DNA from: Tillus elongatus
Taxonomy: Eukaryota; Arthropoda; Insecta; Coleoptera; Cleridae
DNA: 64,000 nucleotides
Assembly: GCA_964006375.1 (NCBI GenBank)
Contig: OZ023264.1
Location: 18,541,242-18,605,241, forward strand
Reading direction: 5' to 3'
The position numbers were made by a program, and so were the translations under genes. Below the pieces are notes generated by a model that worked only from the letters and a program-made list of their open reading frames with translations, was not told the origin of the DNA and made no database searches. Shown here piece by piece: positions 54,408 through 64,000 of this stretch. Every line of letters starts with the position of its first letter. The first letter of the stretch is position 1.

Positions 54408-57261
54408 GGATGACTTGTGTTGGAGTGATCAGAGACCTCAGGGAAGGTCTGGCAGTGACTCAACTGTGCTAAATAGGCAGTTTAACATATTTTACCAAAA
54501 CGTCAGGGGCCTCAGGACACGAACCAATGACGTTTACTCCTTTGTATGCTCGCAGGCATGCCCTCTTGACTGTTTAGCTTTCACTGAGACTTGGCTGGAT
54601 AGTGATATTTATAGCAGCGAACTGTTTGATGATCAATATATAGTCTATAGATCCGATAGGGATTTTTCTTCCTCTTGCAAGACTAGGGGAGGAGGTGTTC
54701 TGCTTGCTGTGCACGCTCGCTTTGCTACTCGTCGCCTTGATATTCGGAGGGACGGTGGCGGACTGGATGCTCTTTCTGCGATTGACATTGTGGGAGTCAG
54801 AGTCTCGGATCATCGGGCCTCGCTTAATGTTAATGTTTTTGTTGTTTACATACCTCCCAATACTCCAGTTAACGACTACTACCTCTTATTTGAAGCTCTC
54901 GAATCCCTGTGCATAAAATATGGTCGTGAGACACTCCTAGTTGGTGATCTTAACATGCCCGAATATGCTTCTTGTCGTCAGAACAACCCCTCCGCTCGTG
55001 TGTCTGCTTTTCTGAATTTCTGTAATCTACTACTCCTTGAACAGTTTAATCATGTTGAGAATATTAACAACAGGATTCTCGACATGGTTTTGTTTACAGA
55101 CACTTGCTTGGTGGGGGAGGCTCTTGATTCGCCCGTGATTCCTGATGGTCATCATCCCCCCTTATTTATAGAGGTTCCGGTCGAGGGTTCAGTGGTCTCT
55201 TCCCCTGTTGGTAACGCTAGGCAGAGATCATATAGTTTTCGAAAATGTGATTTTGTCAGATTGTATGCGGAGCTTGGCGGCTTGTGCTGGGATGGCATGG
55301 ATGGGTTTCAGGATGTTGATTCTATGCTAGACTTTTTCTATTCCAGAATTTACGACTTATTTGATCTGTATGTTCCCATGACTGCTCCAAAAACATGTAG
55401 TAGGTATCCCCCGTGGTTCTCTAAAGAAATTAAGGTTAGTATCAAATATAAATATTCACTGTGGTGTAAGTTTAAGAAGTCTGGAAATGTGGAGTTTCTG
55501 GATAGATTTAGGGAGCTGAGACAAAAACTTAAGGGGGACATTTGTCTTTCTCGAGTAAACTACTTTCAGAGGGTTGAAAGAGAGATTAGGTCTAATCCCA
55601 AAAAGTTCTGGAACTGCTCTTCTCGGCGCCGTCAAAACTTTTCTATTGGAAATTCATCTAACCCGCAACAGGCAGTGGACAGTTTTGCTTCTTATTTTGC
55701 GGGATGTTCTGGTTCCACCTCCACCTCATCACCTACAGCCGCCAGCCTGGCTTCGGGCGACATCACAGTGTTCTTTGTTGATGACTTTACAGATGATGAA
55801 ATTATTACAGCTGCTAAGAGAATTAAGGCTAACATGTCCTGTGGACCTGATCTAGTTCCTGGCTTCTTGGTGCGTGACTGCTTGTATGCTTTCTTGACTC
55901 CACTTAAGAAAGTTTTTAAACTGATTCTTAGATCTGGAACATTCCCCGCGATTTGGAAGCTGTCACGTGTTCTCCCTGTCTTCAAGGCAGGGGATAGTGG
56001 TGATCCATCAAACTATCGACCAATTACCATACTATGTGTCTTCTGTAAGATTTTCGAGGCCTGCCTTTTTCGGCGAATACTGTTTCACATCAAAAACAGA
56101 CTCTCTATTTCTCAGCATGGCTTTATTCCGGGGAGATCGACTGTAACAAATTTAGTTGATGTTACACAGTTCATTTCGTCCGCCCTCGACCGCTCTTCAC
56201 AGGTTGATGTTGTGTATACTGATCTATCTAAGGCCTTCGATTGTCTAGATCATTCTGTTCTGATTGACAGGATGAGGGCTATCGGATTCTCTGAGGGCTT
56301 GCTTGGCTTGTTCAGGTCTTACCTGGATGGAAGGAGGCAATTTGTTGAGGTTGGGGGCTTCAGGTCTGACACCTATCACATAACTTCGGGAGTGCCACAG
56401 GGCTCCATACTCGGTCCATTACTGTTTAATATATTTATTGACCCAGTTAAACATGTTTTGCATGTTCCTTTCTTAATGTATGCAGATGATATTAAGATTT
56501 TCGCAAATATTTCGAGTGTTGATGACTGTTTGCAGCTCCAGAGCTGTCTTCAGATCCTTGATGAATGGTGTTGTCGGAGTGGTCTTTCTGTGAATGTTTC
56601 CAAGTGCTGTGTTATGTCCTTTACTCGAAATAAGCATGCAATTACTTTCGGGTACAATATAAGAGGGCTCCCACTTGATCGCCCCGGGACAGTCAGGGAC
56701 CTTGGAATTGTTTTTGATAGTACTCTATCTTTTAGACCACACTATGAGCAGACTGTCAGTTCTGCCTACAAAACTCTTGGATTCCTGTTAAGAAACAGCA
56801 AAAATTTCTCACAGACTGACACACTCCTCCTGCTCTTTCGTTGTTTGGTTAGGTCCAGACTTGAATATGGCTCAGTTGTGTGGGCTCCTACTTATGAGAT
56901 ACATGTGGCAAGCCTGGAATCATTGCAAAGGAAATTTCTAAAATTTCTTAGCTTTCGTGAGGATGGTCGATATCCTTCTATTGGTTTTCCTCAGGAAGGT
57001 TTACTTCTTCGCTTTGGTCTGCAGAGTCTGTCGATGCGCAGGCAGTGCAGTCTCGTTACATTTTTATACAAACTGGTTAATTCTGTGTTCGATTGCCCTA
57101 ATCTGCTTCAGCAACTTAATTTCAATGTGCCTCGTATTGCAGCACGTTTTCCAGGCACATTCTATCTCCCGACTGCTCGTACACGATTGCTGCGAGCGTC
57201 TCCAATTTATCAGATGTGCAATGATTACTCTGTTGTGCAAGATAGCTTAGATATTTTCTAA
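54298..57261 (+). CDS. ORF2 protein: APE endonuclease and reverse transcriptase, intact frame (about 987 aa)
   Basis: ATG at 54298 follows a stop at 54289 in the same frame and overlaps the end of ORF1. Endonuclease (about residues 65-290): FNIFYQNVRGLRTRTND, AFTETWL, YRSDRDF, TRGGGVLLAV, VYIPPNTP, LVGDLNMPEY (about 216), NRILDMVLF and DGHHPPLFIE. RT (about 480-780): CGPDLVPGFLVRDCL, NYRPITILCVFCKIFE, HGFIPGRSTVTNLV, TDLSKAFDCLDHSVL, TSGVPQGSILGPLL (about 697), LMYADDIKIF (about 729, catalytic) and VRDLGIVFDSTLSF. The C-terminal domain contains LEYGSVVWAPTY. All main motifs are present, so the enzyme may still work. The 3' end carries an (AATA)n tail. It is related to the protein at 44952-47810 but clearly a different lineage. 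Confidence 0.95.
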   Translation: MLVFQKISRGVIRGQRISLSEDSGFFGQGQQKPQHFRDDLCWSDQRPQGRSGSDSTVLNRQFNIFYQNVRGLRTRTNDVYSFVCSQACPLDCLAFTETWLDSDIYSSELFDDQYIVYRSDRDFSSSCKTRGGGVLLAVHARFATRRLDIRRDGGGLDALSAIDIVGVRVSDHRASLNVNVFVVYIPPNTPVNDYYLLFEALESLCIKYGRETLLVGDLNMPEYASCRQNNPSARVSAFLNFCNLLLLEQFNHVENINNRILDMVLFTDTCLVGEALDSPVIPDGHHPPLFIEVPVEGSVVSSPVGNARQRSYSFRKCDFVRLYAELGGLCWDGMDGFQDVDSMLDFFYSRIYDLFDLYVPMTAPKTCSRYPPWFSKEIKVSIKYKYSLWCKFKKSGNVEFLDRFRELRQKLKGDICLSRVNYFQRVEREIRSNPKKFWNCSSRRRQNFSIGNSSNPQQAVDSFASYFAGCSGSTSTSSPTAASLASGDITVFFVDDFTDDEIITAAKRIKANMSCGPDLVPGFLVRDCLYAFLTPLKKVFKLILRSGTFPAIWKLSRVLPVFKAGDSGDPSNYRPITILCVFCKIFEACLFRRILFHIKNRLSISQHGFIPGRSTVTNLVDVTQFISSALDRSSQVDVVYTDLSKAFDCLDHSVLIDRMRAIGFSEGLLGLFRSYLDGRRQFVEVGGFRSDTYHITSGVPQGSILGPLLFNIFIDPVKHVLHVPFLMYADDIKIFANISSVDDCLQLQSCLQILDEWCCRSGLSVNVSKCCVMSFTRNKHAITFGYNIRGLPLDRPGTVRDLGIVFDSTLSFRPHYEQTVSSAYKTLGFLLRNSKNFSQTDTLLLLFRCLVRSRLEYGSVVWAPTYEIHVASLESLQRKFLKFLSFREDGRYPSIGFPQEGLLLRFGLQSLSMRRQCSLVTFLYKLVNSVFDCPNLLQQLNFNVPRIAARFPGTFYLPTARTRLLRASPIYQMCNDYSVVQDSLDIF

Positions 57262-57450
57262 TGTAATATATCAGAGATAAAAATGTTTTTCAAACCGATT
57301 TAATTTGTAACTCTCTTTTGTGTAGTTTATATGATTATTGTTTGTTATTATGTTTTGTATATCGGCCCATCCTTAGTTTGGCTTTGAGCTGTTGGATGGT
57401 GTATGAATAAATAAAATAAATAAAAAATAAATAAATAAATAAATAAACAT
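57262..57450 (+). other. 3' untranslated region and (AATA)n tail of the retrotransposon
   Basis: ATGAATAAATAAAATAAAT and further AATA units at 57402-57447, like the tail of the element ending at 47956. This is a microsatellite-type 3' end. Confidence 0.8.
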
Positions 57451-57533
57451 TCAACACTTACAGCACTGTAACTATTTGAAAAGCAAAGCCAAAAGTATCC
57501 AAACAGAGAAACTCTGCCACAAGGACATGCAAA

Positions 57534-58244
57534 AAAAGAAAGGAATGCAGCAACCATTTTAAAAACTACATGTAACTTTTCGCGACCATTTGTACGTTAA
57601 AAACATTCAAATCCAGTCATGAACAAGCATAAAAAAGAGTTAGCAAGGTTAAAATATTAAAAAAGCTTTGAAAAATCCACGTATAAGAATTTGGACATTA
57701 ATCCTACTTTTTCACGTTAGATACCGACCATAGACATAAGTTACACTGCAAACTAAGAAACAATCATTGACCATAGACTATTGCTACTCTATTGATGAAA
57801 TATATAATTTATTTTCTTATTCTAAATTATAAAACCAGCCAACATAGAGGCGCCATCAGACCTATCAAATAGTACTACATAACTATATATGTTTCTTAAA
57901 TTTTGAATATCTGATTTAGGGTTCATAGCGTCATTTTCAAGAATATGACACATTTCCAGAAGGGAACGTTTTTTTAGATTGGTTTATCTATCCAATATTT
58001 TGACATTTGGCAAGGATCAAATCACCCATGTATTGATAGATAAAAGGCAATCTAAAGGACAGACTTGGTATTGCAAACTTCAACAAGGATGACATAACTA
58101 TATTTGCCAACACAGGAGTGAGGTGACTACCCATTGGACATCCAAAAGACTGTATAATAAGCCCCGTTAACCAGGAAGTAATTTCAGTTAAAAAGAAAGG
58201 AATGCAGCAACCATTTTAAAAACTACATGTAACTTTACGCGACC
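57534..58244. repeat. 55-bp direct repeat bracketing Penelope sequence
   Basis: AAAGAAAGGAATGCAGCAAC through CGCGACCA at 57534-57588 recurs at 58190-58244 with one mismatch. Confidence 0.9.
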
Positions 58245-58640
58245 ACATATAGTATTTGAATGAAGTTCTCTTTGGGAATATCTGTGTTAAGTTCAATGAG
58301 CTGCCAGTTTTCGTCAATAATCTGAAGTGTAAGCTGTAATGAGATATTCGTCAATAAGGAGACAACATCCAAAGAGACCACCGTATATCCCTCAGCTAGT
58401 TGAAAACCGTTCATCTGCTCGGCATATATTGTTAATTCTTTACTGCGAATTCATTATAATCCATAAAAGACACACTTAAAATGGATGGACTTCGTCCAAT
58501 CGTTTCCACAATTTCATCGCCCACTTCCAAACTGAGTGATTTCATGGCATCCATCTTAAGTGTGTCTTTTATGGATTATAATGAATTCGCAGTAAAGAAT
58601 AAAATATTTGCCGAGCAGATGAACGGTTTTCAAGAGCTTG
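57880..58640 (-). pseudogene. Penelope-like reverse transcriptase fragments
   Basis: Minus strand, higher coordinates first: GYTVVSLDVVSLLTNISLQL (the LDVVSLFTN motif of Penelope RT, about 58390-58330), then LQIIDENWQLIELNTDIPKE. After the direct repeat, SFGCPMGSHLTPVLANIVM (58145-58085) and LPFIYQYMGDLIL, where the usual Y-V-D-D is changed to YMGD, so the catalytic site is lost. Several stops follow towards 57900. No GIY-YIG endonuclease was found. Penelope elements are telomerase-related retroelements; this copy is dead and rearranged. Confidence 0.85.
58399..58638. repeat. Inverted duplication within the Penelope fragment (about 88-bp arms)
   Basis: GAAAACCGTTCATCTGCTCG ... GACACACTTAA at 58402-58480 is mirrored by TTAAGTGTGTC ... 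CGAGCAGATGAACGGTTTTC at 58556-58632, with few mismatches, around about 60 bp of unique sequence. Confidence 0.9.
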
Positions 58641-58972
58641 TCAGAAGGTGACCGGTAAATGTAACAGATGAATTTAGTTGCAGCCCTGAGAGAGTTTCAT
58701 CCAAAGAATGTCTTTTCTCCCAGCTTCCAAATTGGGGAGTCTGGTGCAGGGTATATTGCTACGGACGTATGCGCACACGCCTCCATGTAATCTAAAGGAA
58801 GTAAAGAGCTCATACACCGGGAAATTAAGGTGATTGGTGGCTGTTTTGACACTGATTTGGGTTTCGCCGAGGAAGAGGAGTTCGGGCCTGTTAGCCTGGA
58901 TGTAATGGTGGACGGAGCTCAGGTTAGAATTTAGGCCACATATATTCGAGAGGGATATGTTAAATCTTAATG
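58640..58972 (-). pseudogene. RTE-like endonuclease N-terminal fragment
   Basis: The minus frame gives NICGLNSNLSSVHHYIQANR, PELLFLGETQISVKTATNHL, FRLHGGVCAYVRSNIPCTRL and RKDILWMKLSQGCN, then a stop. The E of the G-E-T-Q segment corresponds to the catalytic Glu of the TETW/TETQ motif, and GGVCAYVR to the next conserved strand of APE-type endonucleases. The wording matches RTE-group elements as I recall them. The reverse transcriptase is missing. Confidence 0.8.
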
Positions 58973-59146
58973 CCGGCGCCCAATATTATCAAACAACTGC
59001 ATACAGTTACAGCATCATCTGCAGGTGTAGAACGAATTTTTTCTTCGTTTAATTTTGTTCACAGTAACGTGCGAAACAAATTGGGGACAGAAAAATCGAC
59101 AAAGCTAGTGTTTTTGTTAATAAAATGTCTTAACGCTCAACGCTGA
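58973..59146 (+). pseudogene. hAT transposase C-terminal dimerisation domain fragment
   Basis: Open from about 58973 to TGA 59144-59146: PAPNIIKQLHTVTASSAGVE, RIFSSFNFVHSNVRNKLG and LVFLLIKCLNAQR. The ASSAGVERIFSS block is the conserved hAT C-terminal dimerisation motif. Only the last 58 or so residues remain, directly abutting the RTE endonuclease fragment, with no hAT ends found nearby. Confidence 0.85.
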
Positions 59147-59499
59147 ACGTTATTGATTTAGATTTAGATTCTCGTTGTTTTAATAGTTTAATTTTTTGTT
59201 TATTTTATATAAGTCTTATTATCAAAAGGAAACAAATAAATACATTCTTATAGCCTATTTAGAGTTCAGTGTTTATTGGTTCTAAAAGTACTGAGGTGAA
59301 TGGGTTTTGCGTGAACAGGCGTTGTAATCGACACAATCCATTATTTGATTCCTAAAATCAACTGAATCGTGTGTTCACCAGTTCTTCTCCACTTCATCCA
59401 TCCAGGGCTATAAAAGCAGAGCTTGGTTAGTGAGTTTCTCGTCAAATGAAAGTAATTGAACGCAACTCAAAAAAATCCGATTTAAATTTAAAAAACTCT
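59147..59499. other. No supported gene
   Basis: AT-rich; possibly the 3' flank of the hAT fragment. Nothing recognised. Confidence 0.4.
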
Positions 59500-60507
<1,008 letters not shown>

Positions 60508-61396
60508 AAGCCGATTTAAATTTTTTTTAACTGTTTTTTAATTATTTTTTTCATAAAAATCATTTTTTGATCCCTGGAAAAATATGCGTAATGAAAAACT
60601 TTGAGATAAAGGCAAAATTTATTGAACATATTGTGAGACATATAATCACATTTTTACAAAAAACTTTAAGGCGGCATACTTAAAAAAAAAAGGGTAAAAA
60701 GCTAGACCAAAAGAAAACTTTCACAAAATCTGGCCCAATCATTGTAGTTCAGAAGCTACAATGGCGTGTAAAGAGCTGCCACCACAATTGCGCCGACCAG
60801 GCGACATCACGTTTAGACTGTGATGATGATCGCTTTTCGGGAAAATGAAAAATTGCAGTAACGACATGAAAATAAGTTAAATGAACTCTAACTAAAAAGT
60901 GCATTCGTGTTAATTCAAAAGAGTCACCAATAATAACAAGAAATATGTAGTAGAGTTCAATTACCAAGTACGTCACAAAAACAAATGCGCGTTGCAATAG
61001 CTCATTTTTTCTCACCAAGTCCACAGCCGCCTGGGGTGTTTTTATGTGAAATATCGTTACACTTGATAACCTTGTGAATAAAATCGTTCTGCAGGTCTCT
61101 CCTCGTCTCTCTTATTATTATTAGCTTGTGTAATCGATTTTGAAATGGCCGTCTCATTAATAACGAGGAATTCTTTGTCTTTTTCTGTCGTTTTCTGATC
61201 ATCTGTGAACAAGTATCTCGACTCGTAACACATTATTCACCAAGCAGGTGTTTGACAAAATTCCATCAATAGCTAACCAACCAGTAAGTTTGACATTACA
61301 TTTCCTTACAACAATTTATTATTACTAGTTAACATAGGTTGATGGCATTTAATACATTTATATTACACATATACAGGAGGGCCCGTAATGACTGCG
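60508..61396. other. No supported gene
   Basis: Minus-strand frames at 60749-61024 and 61002-61202 show no recognisable domain. Otherwise AT-rich spacer. Confidence 0.4.
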
Positions 61397-62034
61397 CCAT
61401 AGATAGATAGATAATTTTATTAGCCTTTGATCAAGTACATACATACTACAGGCACGTCAAAGAATTAGATAAACATAAAATGTCAGTCTTAAATCATTAC
61501 AAAAACAGATTTCGAAAAATAACAACACCACTTTTCGTACATAACCAACAAAGAAAAATATACAATCAGTTTACATTAAACCTAAAGTTACAGTCTCAAC
61601 GGTGCTATTTTTACCACCATTACTATCATTCTCTCCGTTGATTGGAGCCTGCACACCTTTCAGCAAATTCACTGATATAAAAAGAATTGTCAACCAAAAA
61701 TGATTTTAACTTACGTTTAAAGCAGCTCAGTGTATCCGCAGCCTTAATCTCCTGAGGAAGCATATTAAAATAAAAACAGCCAGCATATACAGGTGGTTTC
61801 TTGTATGCCATATACTGGTAATTTGGCAAGTGGATATCATTTCTTGCCCGGGTAGTGTAGCTGTGATATGCACTGTTATTAATAAAACTGTTCCTACGTA
61901 TATACGTGAAACTCATGAGCTTATACAAATACACCCTCGTGACAGTCAACAGGTTTTTTTGTCTTAAAAGTAGTCCTGCATGATTTTCTTTGTTGTAGTC
62001 CAAAAATCAGGCGGATTATTCGTTTTTGGCATAA
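61397..62034 (-). pseudogene. C-terminal end of a CR1/L2-like retrotransposon with microsatellite tail
   Basis: The minus frame 62003-61626 has VTRVYLYKLMSFTYIRRNSF, RARNDIHLPNYQYMAYKKPP, GCFYFNMLPQEIKAADTLSC and FKRKLKSFLVDNSFY, the typical ORF2 tail in which a FN-LP-EI block precedes an FK-KLK-L helix. It ends at 61626. About 230 bp of 3' sequence follow, ending in GGCTAATAAAATTATCTATC and ATCTATGG, a (TATC)n tail common in CR1/L2-group elements. The copy is 5'-truncated at about 62034, where a family A fragment begins. Confidence 0.85.
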
Positions 62035-62383
62035 GAAAACCCTGTGTGTATCATTTGCATAAAAATATTCCCAAAAAATTCATTTCAAATAGACCCTTTC
62101 TCTGATGCTTTGGCAGTAGTGTTGGCTATAGAGTTTATCGGTTAATGGTATATCAATTTTGTCGTAAAAAATCTTTAAAGCTCAATATATCCGTTATTAT
62201 GCAAGATACGAAAAAAAATTGTATACATTAATTATAGGGTGCCTTGAGCTACTACATCTTAAAAAATATTTCTACAATTACAGAGTGGCCCATAAGTCGT
62301 TGGTGATTCAAATTTTTTATTTTTTTTCAATCGAACACGCCTTATGTTATTGCATTTTTGCATTTTCCATCGAAATATAATAC
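62035..62383 (+). repeat. Family A interior fragment, cut by the DD41D transposon
   Basis: TTCATTTCAAATAGACCCTT, CTCTGATGCTTTGGCAGTAG and CCCATAAGTCGTTGGTGATT follow the family A order up to CATCGAAATATAA, where the transposon begins. Confidence 0.8.
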
Positions 62384-62594
62384 TTTGTCACTTTGTCACA
62401 TCAACCTCTTAAGGGTGGTGATAACAACCCTTATAGTTTAAATAGGGAACATGGGTGGTGTGTTACATCATTTGAAAGCTCTTTCTTTTCTGAATTCAGC
62501 ACACTATTTTTTTTTTAATTTTGTCAACTCGTTTAAAAATTATTCACAGTTGGAGTTGCAAGAACGTATTTCATTCATTGTGATAAGACATGCA

Positions 62595-63733
62595 CTAATT
62601 AGTCAATTTCTCGTTAAAAAAACAAAAATAAAACAAAACCAAACGTTCAAAAATGTTTATTCGGTTAAGTAAGTGGTTAAATTGTTGACCACCAGCTTCC
62701 ATACAAAAGTATAAATATTGTTCAAAACGAGCTCTTACATTCTGGAGCATTTGTGGAGTTATTAGACGGCATTCTTTAACAATGCGTCGCCGTAATTCTG
62801 CCAGAGACTCCGGTTCTGTTGCGTAAATTCTACTCTTTAAATGGCCCCATAGAAAGAAGTCTAAAGGAGTTAAATCCGATGATCTAGGGGCCACTCAATA
62901 GCACCTCTACGTCCAATCCATTTCTCTGGAAACTCTCTGTTCAAAAACTCCCTAACACGTTGTGAAAAATGCGGAGGAGCTCCATCTTGTTGAAACACTC
63001 ATTGATTTTCTTGATAACGATCATCATTTTCAACGATGTCAATTAGTAGAGGGTAAACGATATCTTCTATCCAAATACGTTTCACCACTCAAATTGCCTT
63101 CAAAAAAATTGGTCCGATTAAACGGTCTCCAAAAATGTCAGTCCAGACATTCAATTTCTGTGGAGTTTGAGTAAGGACTTCGTGAAAATTTATTGGATTA
63201 TTATCTGCCCAATAACGACAATTATGACGCTTGACTGTAGAGTTTAATAAAAACGTACACTCGTCTGAAAAACAGATATTGAACAGAAATTTCCCGTTAT
63301 CAGCTATTCGTGCAATCATAACTTCACAAAACTCCAGCTGCCGATCAAAATAATCTTTATTCAGTTGTTGTACAAGATGAATTTTATACGGGTGAAATTT
63401 ATGATGCCTCAATATTCGCTGAATCGTTCTTCTATTGATGTTTGAAACAGTGGCCAATTTTCTCGTGCTCAAAGTTGGGCCTGCAGCAATTTGTCCTAAA
63501 ACTTCAATCTCAGTAGTCTCATTTCTAACCGGAAATTCACGTTCAGGATCCCGTTTTTTGTTGGCTACTGAACGACTTTGTCCAAACTTTGCAGCCAACT
63601 CCAAAATGTATTTTCTGTTAACATGTCTGTTCGGATGTCGTTCATTAAACAAATTTGCGGTAAGGTTGGCACAGTCATCGTTTTTGAAAAGAAGAGTAAT
63701 TATTTCAACTCTTTCTTCTACAGAATACACCAT
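62595..63733 (-). pseudogene. DD41D mariner-superfamily transposase, frameshifted
   Basis: ATG at 63733. N-terminal helix-turn-helix VEERVEIITLLFKNDDCANL and FNERHPNRHVNRKYI, a second DNA-binding part with TRKLATVSNINRRTIQRILR, and HHKFHPYKIH. Catalytic blocks: ICFSDECTF (first Asp), NVWTDIFGDRLIGPI, then after frame changes near 63100 and a TGA near 63003, FQQDGAPPHFSQRVREFL (second Asp), WIGRRGAIEW, a one-base shift near 62895, and SSDLTPLDFFLWGHLKS (third Asp). Forty-one residues separate the last two. It is nearly full length, so decay looks recent. A 63838 start upstream of the ATG would add unrelated residues and is less likely. Confidence 0.9.
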
Positions 63734-63797
63734 TGTGAAATTAATTTCCGGTAGTACTATCAAGTATGAAACCGACCGATAAACTGAAATAATAAAC

Positions 63798-63900
63798 CGC
63801 ATTTCTCTCATTCTGATAAGAAATGTTCTGATAGTCAATTTTTTGTTTACAAACCAACATTGACTATCAGCACATTTCTTATCGGAATGAGTGATATGCG
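63798..63900. repeat. 42-bp inverted repeat between transposase and transposon end
   Basis: CGCATTTCTCTCATTCTGAT through GATAGTCAAT (63798-63839) faces ATTGACTATC through GAGTGATATGCG (63859-63900), with four mismatches and a 19-bp spacer. Confidence 0.9.
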
Positions 63901-64000
63901 TTTTTTCATCTTCAACTGTGAATAATTTTTAAACGAGTTGACAAAACTTCCAAAAAAATTTGTGTGCTGAATTCACAAAAGAAAGAGCTTTCAAATGATG

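Larger units (their letters stand above)
62384..64000 (-). mobile_element. DD41D mariner-type transposon, right end outside the window
   Basis: The left terminal repeat contains CATCATTTGAAAGCTCTTTC at 62466-62485; its reverse complement fills the last 20 bases of the window (63981-64000). Inverted similarity continues inward through GAATTCAGCACAC and AACTCGTTTAAAAATTATTC. By symmetry the right end should lie about 80 bp beyond 64000. It is inserted at a TA within family A. Its sequence is distinct from 18363-21130. Confidence 0.85.

Overview
The window looks like repeat-rich intergenic DNA from an arthropod, most likely an insect. It is AT-rich, full of long (TA)n tracts, and carries arthropod-type mobile elements: an errantivirus-like env fragment, many non-LTR retrotransposons, DD34D and DD41D mariner-type transposons, hAT pieces, a Penelope-like fragment, tRNA-derived SINEs and foldback elements. 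I see no convincing host gene with introns, no CRISPR array, no rRNA gene and no clean tRNA gene. The species cannot be named from the sequence alone.

Layout. 1-867 (minus): LTR-like segment, primer-binding site and the start of an Env-like ORF, next to a degraded arthropod repeat-protein fragment (866-1380). 2146-4299 and 6985-8343: two broken non-LTR retrotransposons, each split by a target-duplicated SINE and the first also by a hairpin/(TA)n element. 9215-11854: two back-to-back copies of that element (called family A here). 11855-17760: diverged repeats, a tRNA-like SINE head and a full SINE. 18363-21130: a 2.8 kb DD41D mariner-type transposon with terminal inverted repeats over 500 bp long. 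22967-30175: tandem repeats, GC-rich foldback elements, a reverse-transcriptase fragment and more family A. 30940-32401: a non-autonomous hAT element with an 8-bp target duplication, followed by a 733-bp tandem duplication. 35740-36158: a SINE with an 11-bp target duplication. 38394-40240: a decayed Jockey-type element. 44058-48351: an inverted, tandem-repeat (Foldback-like) structure flanked by 11-bp direct repeats and holding a non-LTR element with an intact 2.86 kb ORF2. 53323-57450: a second near-complete non-LTR element. 57.5-59.2 kb: Penelope, RTE-endonuclease and hAT fragments side by side. 61397-64000: another non-LTR 3' end and a second DD41D transposon running off the right edge.

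How the parts work together. The two intact ORF2s (44952-47810 and 54298-57261) encode an apurinic endonuclease plus reverse transcriptase, so these lineages may have been active recently and could supply machinery to the SINEs. Family A, the foldbacks and the SINEs have no coding capacity and must depend on proteins encoded elsewhere. Insertion order can be read at several places from target duplications: SINEs entered already placed retrotransposons, hAT entered an older family A remnant, and the tandem duplication followed the hAT insertion.

The observations I would follow up first are a possible -1 frameshift site joining ORF1 to a start-less ORF2 at 44940-44949, the LTR/primer-site/env arrangement with no gag or pol between (possibly a reverse-transcribed spliced RNA), and the structure of family A and of the Foldback-like family.
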